64,000 nt of DNA, from positions 1 to 64,000 of the forward strand of contig NZ_CP016294.1 in assembly GCF_001704155.1 (NCBI RefSeq). Reading direction: 5' to 3'. This document shows positions 58,101 through 64,000 of the stretch, in pieces. Below the pieces are notes generated by a model. The model was given only the letters and a program-made list of their open reading frames with translations, was not told where the DNA came from and searched no databases. A program made the position numbers and the translations under genes. Source of the stretch: Stenotrophomonas rhizophila. GTDB taxonomy: Bacteria > Pseudomonadota > Gammaproteobacteria > Xanthomonadales > Xanthomonadaceae. Numbering within the stretch: position 1 is the first letter of the stretch; every line of letters starts with the position of its first letter.

Positions 58101-58540
58101 TCGACCACCTGCAGCTGCACGCCCGGGGTGACCTTGTCGGCATCCAGCGCACCCGGACCGAGCTCGTCGGTACGCGAGCCGGGCAGACGGATCCGGCCAC
58201 CACTGTTTTCAATCGTCGCGTAGCTGGTGCCGGACAGCGGCAGGCCGCTGGAGTCCAGCAGCTGCACGCGCACGTGCACCGGGCTCTGGCCATCGGCCGG
58301 CACGCCGTCGCGGTCCAGCTCGACCACGATGCGGTCCAGCGTGCCCGCTGCGGCGCGCACCGCAACGGGCGCGGCGTCCACGCTGGCCGGGCTGCGCGGG
58401 TACAGCGTGCTGGCATCGCCCAGTACCGGGGTGAAGCGGCCCGGCGTACCCACGCTCTGGGCCATCGCCGGCAGGGTCGCCAGCGCGCAGGCCAACAAGC
58501 TCAAGCGCGGCAGCTGGCGCACTACGGAAGCACGGCTCAT
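55187..58540 (-). CDS. Large outer-membrane beta-barrel partner protein
   Basis: An 1117-residue protein with a signal peptide (LSLLACALATLPAMAQ). About 150 residues of Ig-like strands (RIVVELDRDGVPADGQSPVH) follow, then a long series of amphipathic strands ending in GVFVRLRFKFDEDLFRPD and YRDPAR. Repeated RxxLYGRYE- and LSAGYNW-type strands suggest a large outer-membrane barrel. There is no plug or TonB box, so it is not a TonB receptor. The ATG overlaps the TGA of the giant protein gene by four bases and the two are translationally coupled. It probably anchors or exports the giant protein; that role is inferred. Confidence 0.85.
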   Translation of the reverse strand: MSRASVVRQLPRLSLLACALATLPAMAQSVGTPGRFTPVLGDASTLYPRSPASVDAAPVAVRAAAGTLDRIVVELDRDGVPADGQSPVHVRVQLLDSSGLPLSGTSYATIENSGGRIRLPGSRTDELGPGALDADKVTPGVQLQVVDGVAEFDLVAPHEPQDVLLRITAGAETAQGSIGFVPEMREMIATGLIEGVVNFRRHGNGSLVSPVEHNDAFDRDIRRWERQFNNGKANAAARTAFFVKGRIKGDALLTAAYDSDKDTRGRLLRDIQPEEFYPVYGDASLRGFDARSAERLYVRIDNKRSYLLYGDFQTGDGLATATGIGGSGPIPQRSLGTYNRTATGLGWHFESERVRSNVFAIEDSLRQVIEEFRSQGSGPYALRNNAVLEGSERVEVISRDRNQPTRIVSVRPLARLVDYSFEPFSGRILLNQFLPAFDSDLNPVSLRITYELDQDTEKFWVVGADAQVKLTDRLEVGAAAVDDRNPYAEFRMGSANASYRFGDNTLLVAEFARTQSEVNTNSINQITSQGLKDVTGDVEGVAWRVEFAHQTEKLEARLFAARTDPAFNNPAAPLYGGRGEYNARVAYQLGPRLELYVEGLRSEDRNPDGGKRDAGGAGVRIGATERLTVDLGVRSIRETIGVTSPWSSGVPFGNAGGLTGGFATGAGGGALGYGQQALDPATGLMVINGSSTGSPITSDLPVGTELESDSARFGLGYRLSDKLSSGAEIEHSVSGEERRRLAAGLDYQVFERSRLYGRYEKQTGLTSAYGITTTDREADALVFGIDSSYLRDTQTFSEYRLRDAISGRDVQAASGIRNNWDIAEGLRLSSSAEHVKVIDGSTGDSTGLALALDYGANPLWRGAIRAEHRISEDVPDTDTNEAFNTTLLQFMLARKLSRDWTLLARNYLLSTRYDARGDVLQDRFQLGVAYRDTDRNRINALARYEYKLERDESGLTLVDGSTVDGSSQDVRTRAHIVSAHADWHPSRPWWFTGRVAGKWQQDQFAYADGGRVNSDFRATLLSGRVVYDITENWDIGVLGSTFRGQSGANQYAYGMEVGRLLRQNLWLSAGYNWTGFAGDRDLNGYEYTQQGVFVRLRFKFDEDLFRPDPVRYRDPAR

Positions 58541-61500
58541 GGCTGGCCCTCCGTGGCGGCGGCGGGCGGTGTGGCTCTGGGATGCACGATCGGTCTCTGG
58601 TTGGCCGTGTCGGTCGCCTGCTGCGGCGCCCGTGCGGGTTTGCTCTCGAAGCGCAGCGGCGCCTGGCCCGGTTCGGTTTCCGGCGCCTGCACCTCACCCT
58701 GGGTGCGACGTGCCTTGACCTGCTCCAGCACCGGGTTGGCGCAGCTGCCTTCGATGAAGTCGGCGCGGTGCAGCTCGCCGTTCTTCAGGTCGAGCAGCAG
58801 GCTGTCGGCGTCGCCCAGGTTGCGGTTGCTGCTGGTGGTCAGGCGCGCGCCGACCGGCAGCGTGCTCGCATCCACCTTCAGCGTGTGGCTCTGCGGCGGC
58901 AGGCCGCAGAAGCTGTACTTGCCTTCCGAATCGCTGATCACCCAGGTGCCGTCGGAGAAGTACAGGCGCACTCCCGGAATGCCCAGCTCTTCGCGGTCCT
59001 GCACGTGGTTGTTGTTGCAGTCCATGAACACCTTGCCGAGCACACAGGCCTGTTCGGTGAACACGCCACCGGTGACACGCACGCGGTATTCGGCACGGTT
59101 GGAGGCCAGCGAACCGGGCAGCGGGGTGACCGCCATCGGGTCGATGCAACCGCCGCTGATCGAACAGCCATGGGCCTGCGCCCGGTTGATGCCGTCGCCC
59201 TGCTGCGCGCCCACGCCCACGCGGACCCGGTAGGTCAGCACGATCTGGCCGCCGACAGTGATCGGCCCCAGCGCGAAGCCCAGCAGCGGGCCGGGCTTGC
59301 CGGCCGGGTCGGCCACCGCACGGCCGTCGGCACGCGCGGTGCCGTCGATGTAGGTGAAGCCACGCGGCAGGCGGTCGATCACGTTCAACGCGGCCAGCGC
59401 ACTGCCGGCGGTCTGGCGCACGGTGACGGTGTACTGCACGGTGTCGCCGATTTCGGCGGTCTGGCGGTCGCCGGTCTTGGTGATCGCCAGGCCGGTGGCC
59501 ACCGCCGTATCCAGCGGCAGATGGTTGTGCACGATCGCTGCGGTGGCCGAACCCGCGAACAGGGTCAGGTAGTACTCGGTCGCCGTACCCACCGCGCCGG
59601 TCGGCGCCTGGGTGTTGGCCTGCACGACATGGTTGGCACCGGCACCGCCGGCCGGCGACAACGCGCTGGCCTGCGGCGGGATCATGCTCGACACGAAGGT
59701 GTAGCCACCCGGCGGAGTCACCGTCAACTGGAACTCGCAACGTGCCGGCGCCGCCGGACCAAACGCGAACTGGTAGAAGCCTTCGCTGCCAACGGTCATC
59801 GCAATCGTGTTGCCGTCAATGCGATAGCCACCACCGGCTGCATTGAGCACGCTGGTTCGCGGGTCATACCCGCTGCACAGGCCAACCGGCGCCAGGGTCA
59901 CGATCGAACCCGGTACCGGGTCGCGGGTGGTGGCGTCGTACACCACGCCCGATGGGTCTACCGGCAGGCTCTGCTGCGGCAGGTGGTCACCGGCGCGCAG
60001 CACCACTTCCAGCTGGCTGGTACCGTTGTCGGTGGTGCGGCAGGCACTGACCGCGCCGCGCGCGATCGCCGCGTCGGCGTCGCAGGCTTCCTGCACGCCG
60101 CCGGCAGTTTCGCGGGTGACCGGGAACGGCCACAGTACGGTGGAGCGCGGGTCGCGGAAGCGGATGTTCCACTTCACGCCTGGCACCACATCGCCGAAGC
60201 GGTAGCTGCCATCGGCCGCACTCACGGTGGTCTTCACCACTTGGCCGTTGGCGGGGTCCACCAGCTCCACGATCCAAGCCGACAGACGACGGTCGCCGCC
60301 ATCCAGCAGCTGGTCATCGCTGCCCACGTCGAACCACACGGTGCCACCGACCGACGCGGCCAGCTGCACGCTGTTGGGCACGCGGCAGGCGTTGTGGATG
60401 ATGGTGTCCACGCACGCCGGCAGGTTGCCCACTTCGCCCTCGAACGCAGCGCGTTCGGTTGCGGTCGGGGCGCGGAACGGGTTCTCGCCGCCGCCTTCCA
60501 CCAGCACGGCATTGTTGACTGTGCCGGCCTCGGCCGCTGCTGCGGCCACACGTACCACCACGGCGATGCTGTCCGGCGATACCGCACCGGCGGCCAGCAC
60601 GCGCTGGCTGGTGCAGCTGAAACGGGTTGCGCCGGGTTCGCCGGTGCAGGTCCAGCCGGTCCCCACCGGCAGGCTGTCCAGGCTCAGGCCCGCCGGCAGG
60701 CGGTCGTGCACCGTGTACTCGCCACGGCTCGGCTGTTGGCCGGCGTTGCGCACCTGGATGGTGTAACCGGCCAGGTTGTTGACCGTGAAGCGCGTGCTGG
60801 TGGACGCCTTGCTGACCATCAGGTCGGGCGAATCGCCGATCTCACCGAAGTTGTACTCCAGCGCGTCCACGCCCAGCGGCAGCACGATCTGGCTGATCGC
60901 CGACGGCACGCTGGCGCGGTCACTGGCCACACCGACCAGGGCGGCGTTGACGGTGCCGGCGCTGGTAATGCCGTTGAGCGTCTGCGGCGGCTGGGTCGGC
61001 TCGGTCACGGTGTAGGTGCCCGGGCGCAGGCCCTCGAAGCGGTAGCGGCCTTCGGCATCGGTGTTCAACGTGAGCGATACCGGCTGGCCAAGGTCATCGG
61101 TGCCGGTCAGCACCACGCTGACCCCGGCAATGCCGCCTTCGCCGCTGTCGACGCTGCCGTTGTCGTTACTGTCGTTGTAGACGCGGCCGGCAATGCTGGC
61201 GGTCGGAATCTCACCAAAGTTGTTGTTCACCGACTGCTGGTTCACGCCCAGCACCAGCGCAGTGATCTGCGAAGGCGCCGTGCCCGGCGCGGTCACGCTG
61301 CCACCGGTGCTGCCGGCCACGGTGCGGCCATCGCGGGTGCCGGTGGGCTGCTCCGGTTCGGTCACGACGTAGGTGCCCGGCGGCAGTTCGGCGAAGCTGT
61401 AGCTACCGTCCGCGTCGGTCACGGTATCGCGGCTGATCGGATTGCCGGCCAGGTCGGTGCCGGTCAGGGTGACCCGCACATTGGCCAGGCCGGTTTCGCC

Positions 61501-64000
61501 CGGGTCGACCACGCCGTCATTGTTGCGGTCGGTCCAGACCTTGCCGCTGATGCCGCTGTTGAGCGGAATTTCGCCGAACAGGTTGTCCACCGAGGCGCTG
61601 CCCGGCGTGGTCAGGTCGATGGTGCTGATCGCACTGGGCACGGTGGTGATCGGCGTGGCGGTGCCACGCGGCGTGCCGCCCACGGTGCCGGCGGTGGTGA
61701 TGCCGTTGCTGGTGCCGGCCGGCTGCTGCGGTTCAACAAGCGTGTAGGTGCCCGGGCGAAGGCCTTCGAACACGAAGCGGCCATCGGCACCGGTCTGTAC
61801 GCTGACCGAGGCGCTGGCGCCGGTGTCGTCGGTGCCGTTGACCTGCACAGTCACCGCTTCGATGCCGGTTTCAGCGGCACCGTTGCGCACGCCGTCGTTG
61901 TCGACATCGAAGAACACCGCGCCGGCGATGGACACCGGCAGGATCTCGCCGAAGTCATAGGCGGTCCCTGCCTTGCCGGCCGGCAGCGTGATCGCGTTGA
62001 TCGCGCTCGGCACGCTGGCCACGGCGGTGGACACGCCCACGATGGCGCCGTCGATGCTGCCCGCACGGGTGAGGCCGTTGAGGGTCGGGCCGCCATTGAA
62101 CGACGGCTGCGTGGCCTGCTCGGTCACGCTGTAGGTGCCGGCCAGCAGGTGGTCGAAGCGGTAGCGACCGTCGGCATCGGTCGCCACGGTAACCACGGCG
62201 TTGCCCAGCGCGTCGACCGTGCCGGCCGGCAGCTGCAGCTGCACGCCCGGCAGGCCCGGCTCGCCGGCGTCCTGCACGCCGTTGTTGTTGCGGTCCAGGA
62301 ACACGGTGCCGGACAGCGACGCGGCCAGCTCGCCGAAATCGTTGCCGCTGGCGCCGGCGGCGGGCAGGTTGGCGATCAGGATGACATTGCCCGGCTGCTC
62401 GCGGCCTTCGCCCAGCCCGGTCGGCTGGGTTTCGGTGATGCGGTAGGCCTGGCCGGCGATCGCGCCAGGGTAGCTGTACTGGCCATCGGCATTGGTGACC
62501 AGGGTGACGGTGGTGTCGTCGGGCGTGCCGAACACGCCGTCGGCGCCATTGCCGACGATGGTCACCTGCACGCCGGGTACGCCGATGTCGCCGGCGGTGT
62601 TGTCGCCGTCGTCGTTGCGGTCCAGGTACACCGTGCCGCTGATCGGCGCATTGGCCAGTTCGCCAAAGAGGTAGCCGCTGGCGTCCTGCCCGGCGTTGAT
62701 GGCGATCGCGGAAATGACGTTGGCCACGGCCGTGCTGCCGGGGGTGGCCGCATTGCCGGCCGCATGCTTGCCGTCCAGGTAACCGGCCGGCTGCGTTTCG
62801 GTCAGGGTGTAGCCGGTGCCGGCCTGCGGCGGCAACAGGTCACTGAAGCGGTAGCCGCCGTTGGCATCGGTGGTGGTGGTCAGCGCGACCGGATTGCCAA
62901 GCACGTCCGTGCCCGACAGGGTCACGGTGACGTTGGCGATGGCGTTTTCACCGGCGTCGCGGCGGCCGTTGTTGTTGTTGGGCGCCACGTTGGAGAAGTC
63001 TTCGTAGACCTCGCCGCTGAGCGAACCGAGCGCCTCGCCGAAATCGTTGCCACTGGAACCGGTCAACGGCAGCGCGTTGAGGGTGATGCTGTTGGTCGCG
63101 TTTTCGGCGGCGTTCGCATACCCCTGCGGCTGCGTCTCAGTGATGCGGTAGTTCTGCCCGACCACCAGGCCATCGAAATCGTAGCGGCCCTGCGCGTCGG
63201 TCTGGACCACCACCGGTGGCAGGTCATCGCCCGTACCGAACGCGCCGTCGGGGCCCGCGCCGATGAGGGTGACGGTGGCGCCCTGCAGGCCGCCATTGGC
63301 CTGCGAATTGCGCGTACCGGCATCGCCCGCATCGAAGTCGCCGTTGCCGTTGCGGTCCAGGTACACATGCCCGGAGATGGCGGTGACCGCGTCTTCGCCG
63401 AAGTTGAACGCAGTGGCATCTTCGCCGCGCGAGAGGTCGATGTTGCCGATCCGGTCGGTGGTTGCCGCATCGCCGGCCGCGCCGGTGGCCACGGTGCAAA
63501 CTGCGCACGCCGCAGTACCCACCAGGCCCGGATTGATCGCGCTCGGGCGGTTGCGGTAGCTGCCGGTGGGCAGCACTTCGCGCAGCGTGTACACCTGCAA
63601 CGGGTTCAGGCCGGGGAAGCTGTAGCTGCCGTCGGCGGCGGTGGTGGCACTGGCCACCACGGTGCCGGCCGCATCGAGCAGTTCGACGGTGGCATTGGCA
63701 ATCGGGGCGTCGCCGGTGTTGCGGGTGTTGCTGTAGTTGCTGTCGACGTAGACAAAGCCGGACAACGCCGGGCGGCGCACTTCCGGGAAGTTGTAGCGCA
63801 CCGCGTCCACGCCCGCGCCCAGCGCGACGGCGGTATAGAGCGAGTTGGCGCTGATCGCCGGATCGACCACGGCATAGGTACCGCCGGCCGACGGCGCCAG
63901 GCCGCCCGCAACGGGCGGTGCCACCGGGCCATTGACGTAGGCGGCCGGCTGCACCTGGGTCAGCGTGTAGCCGTCGGTCCCGGCCGGTGCGAGGTTGTCG
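58537..64000 (-). CDS. Giant SdrD-B-like repeat surface protein, 3' part
   Basis: At least 1821 residues are visible; the start lies beyond the right edge and the frame is open to base 64000. Eight full SdrD-B-like repeats (110-130 residues each) occur between about 60800 and 63780. Each starts with a motif like ISGTVYLDRNDDGDNTAGDI, an EF-hand-like calcium loop, and ends with a ...NNFGEI-type strand. They are followed by DUF11 domains (LMVSKASTSTRFTVNNLAGY and ITKTGDRQTAEIGDTVQYTV), cysteine-containing regions, a last repeat-like unit (VFMDCNNNHVQDREELGIPG), and a Pro/Gln-rich tail. It is coupled to the barrel gene by an ATGA overlap. Likely a surface-exposed stalk or adhesin. Confidence 0.9.
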   Translation of the reverse strand, partial: DNLAPAGTDGYTLTQVQPAAYVNGPVAPPVAGGLAPSAGGTYAVVDPAISANSLYTAVALGAGVDAVRYNFPEVRRPALSGFVYVDSNYSNTRNTGDAPIANATVELLDAAGTVVASATTAADGSYSFPGLNPLQVYTLREVLPTGSYRNRPSAINPGLVGTAACAVCTVATGAAGDAATTDRIGNIDLSRGEDATAFNFGEDAVTAISGHVYLDRNGNGDFDAGDAGTRNSQANGGLQGATVTLIGAGPDGAFGTGDDLPPVVVQTDAQGRYDFDGLVVGQNYRITETQPQGYANAAENATNSITLNALPLTGSSGNDFGEALGSLSGEVYEDFSNVAPNNNNGRRDAGENAIANVTVTLSGTDVLGNPVALTTTTDANGGYRFSDLLPPQAGTGYTLTETQPAGYLDGKHAAGNAATPGSTAVANVISAIAINAGQDASGYLFGELANAPISGTVYLDRNDDGDNTAGDIGVPGVQVTIVGNGADGVFGTPDDTTVTLVTNADGQYSYPGAIAGQAYRITETQPTGLGEGREQPGNVILIANLPAAGASGNDFGELAASLSGTVFLDRNNNGVQDAGEPGLPGVQLQLPAGTVDALGNAVVTVATDADGRYRFDHLLAGTYSVTEQATQPSFNGGPTLNGLTRAGSIDGAIVGVSTAVASVPSAINAITLPAGKAGTAYDFGEILPVSIAGAVFFDVDNDGVRNGAAETGIEAVTVQVNGTDDTGASASVSVQTGADGRFVFEGLRPGTYTLVEPQQPAGTSNGITTAGTVGGTPRGTATPITTVPSAISTIDLTTPGSASVDNLFGEIPLNSGISGKVWTDRNNDGVVDPGETGLANVRVTLTGTDLAGNPISRDTVTDADGSYSFAELPPGTYVVTEPEQPTGTRDGRTVAGSTGGSVTAPGTAPSQITALVLGVNQQSVNNNFGEIPTASIAGRVYNDSNDNGSVDSGEGGIAGVSVVLTGTDDLGQPVSLTLNTDAEGRYRFEGLRPGTYTVTEPTQPPQTLNGITSAGTVNAALVGVASDRASVPSAISQIVLPLGVDALEYNFGEIGDSPDLMVSKASTSTRFTVNNLAGYTIQVRNAGQQPSRGEYTVHDRLPAGLSLDSLPVGTGWTCTGEPGATRFSCTSQRVLAAGAVSPDSIAVVVRVAAAAAEAGTVNNAVLVEGGGENPFRAPTATERAAFEGEVGNLPACVDTIIHNACRVPNSVQLAASVGGTVWFDVGSDDQLLDGGDRRLSAWIVELVDPANGQVVKTTVSAADGSYRFGDVVPGVKWNIRFRDPRSTVLWPFPVTRETAGGVQEACDADAAIARGAVSACRTTDNGTSQLEVVLRAGDHLPQQSLPVDPSGVVYDATTRDPVPGSIVTLAPVGLCSGYDPRTSVLNAAGGGYRIDGNTIAMTVGSEGFYQFAFGPAAPARCEFQLTVTPPGGYTFVSSMIPPQASALSPAGGAGANHVVQANTQAPTGAVGTATEYYLTLFAGSATAAIVHNHLPLDTAVATGLAITKTGDRQTAEIGDTVQYTVTVRQTAGSALAALNVIDRLPRGFTYIDGTARADGRAVADPAGKPGPLLGFALGPITVGGQIVLTYRVRVGVGAQQGDGINRAQAHGCSISGGCIDPMAVTPLPGSLASNRAEYRVRVTGGVFTEQACVLGKVFMDCNNNHVQDREELGIPGVRLYFSDGTWVISDSEGKYSFCGLPPQSHTLKVDASTLPVGARLTTSSNRNLGDADSLLLDLKNGELHRADFIEGSCANPVLEQVKARRTQGEVQAPETEPGQAPLRFESKPARAPQQATDTANQRPIVHPRATPPAAATEGQP

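Noticed and set aside
54986..59233. Plus-strand open frame of about 1400 codons opposite the barrel gene
   Set aside because: Composition is that of reversed high-GC coding sequence, and the minus-strand genes form a coherent operon.

Overview
The window looks like chromosomal DNA of a Stenotrophomonas species (Xanthomonadaceae). The evidence is the high GC content, housekeeping genes of the Xanthomonas/Stenotrophomonas type, an sX13-like small RNA just downstream of polA, and many copies of the short palindrome that begins with GTAG (SMAG elements, the repeat family described from S. maltophilia). No phage, insertion sequence, CRISPR array, tRNA or rRNA was seen. The species was not determined.

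Layout, left to right. 1-604: the 5' part of a cytochrome bd oxidase subunit I gene. 0.9-5.3 kb: an S9 peptidase, a Nudix hydrolase, a small membrane protein and hemF. 5.3-6.6 kb: an orphan protein with PPxY and LPxY motifs and a DUF421 membrane protein bordered by inverted SMAG copies. 6.6-10.8 kb: the sX13-like RNA, polA, two small genes and a universal stress protein. 10.8-13.7 kb: an orphan kinase-like protein, two small unknown genes and a minimal tyrosine phosphatase. 13.7-19.4 kb: uvrD, an FAD protein, cardiolipin synthase and rpmG-rpmB. 19.6-26.9 kb: a glycosyltransferase and a complete czcABC-type metal efflux operon headed by a small His/Cys-rich protein. 26.9-32.6 kb: an effector-like TIKI/ChaN-domain protein, a DUF885 peptidase-like protein, and a lipid/sugar-modification group (LAB_N, GT2, UDP-glucuronate epimerase). 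33.0-37.3 kb: parB, parA, rsmG, a phosphopantetheinyl transferase, a GlsB-like protein and exonuclease III.

37.4-52.2 kb is largely a carboxylate-use region: an aldehyde dehydrogenase, an MHS-family transporter, a DcaP-like porin, and acs followed by a LuxR-type response regulator. The hybrid kinase with a sodium:solute symporter domain at 47.3-50.8 kb has the CrbS architecture and the regulator next to acs fits CrbR, so together they probably control acs. Between them sit a SMAG array, a yybP-ykoY manganese riboswitch with mntP, and an unknown orphan protein. A second kinase and a protein with a degenerate GGDEF domain lie beyond crbS.

54.2-64.0 kb is one three-gene operon on the minus strand. 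It encodes a giant protein of SdrD-B-like repeats (5' end outside the window), a large predicted outer-membrane barrel (ATGA overlap) and an OmpA-domain protein. This is the best candidate for a poorly described surface system. A second theme is four unrelated orphan genes (5.3, 10.8, 26.9 and 46.1 kb) that look like secreted effectors or toxins scattered among core genes.
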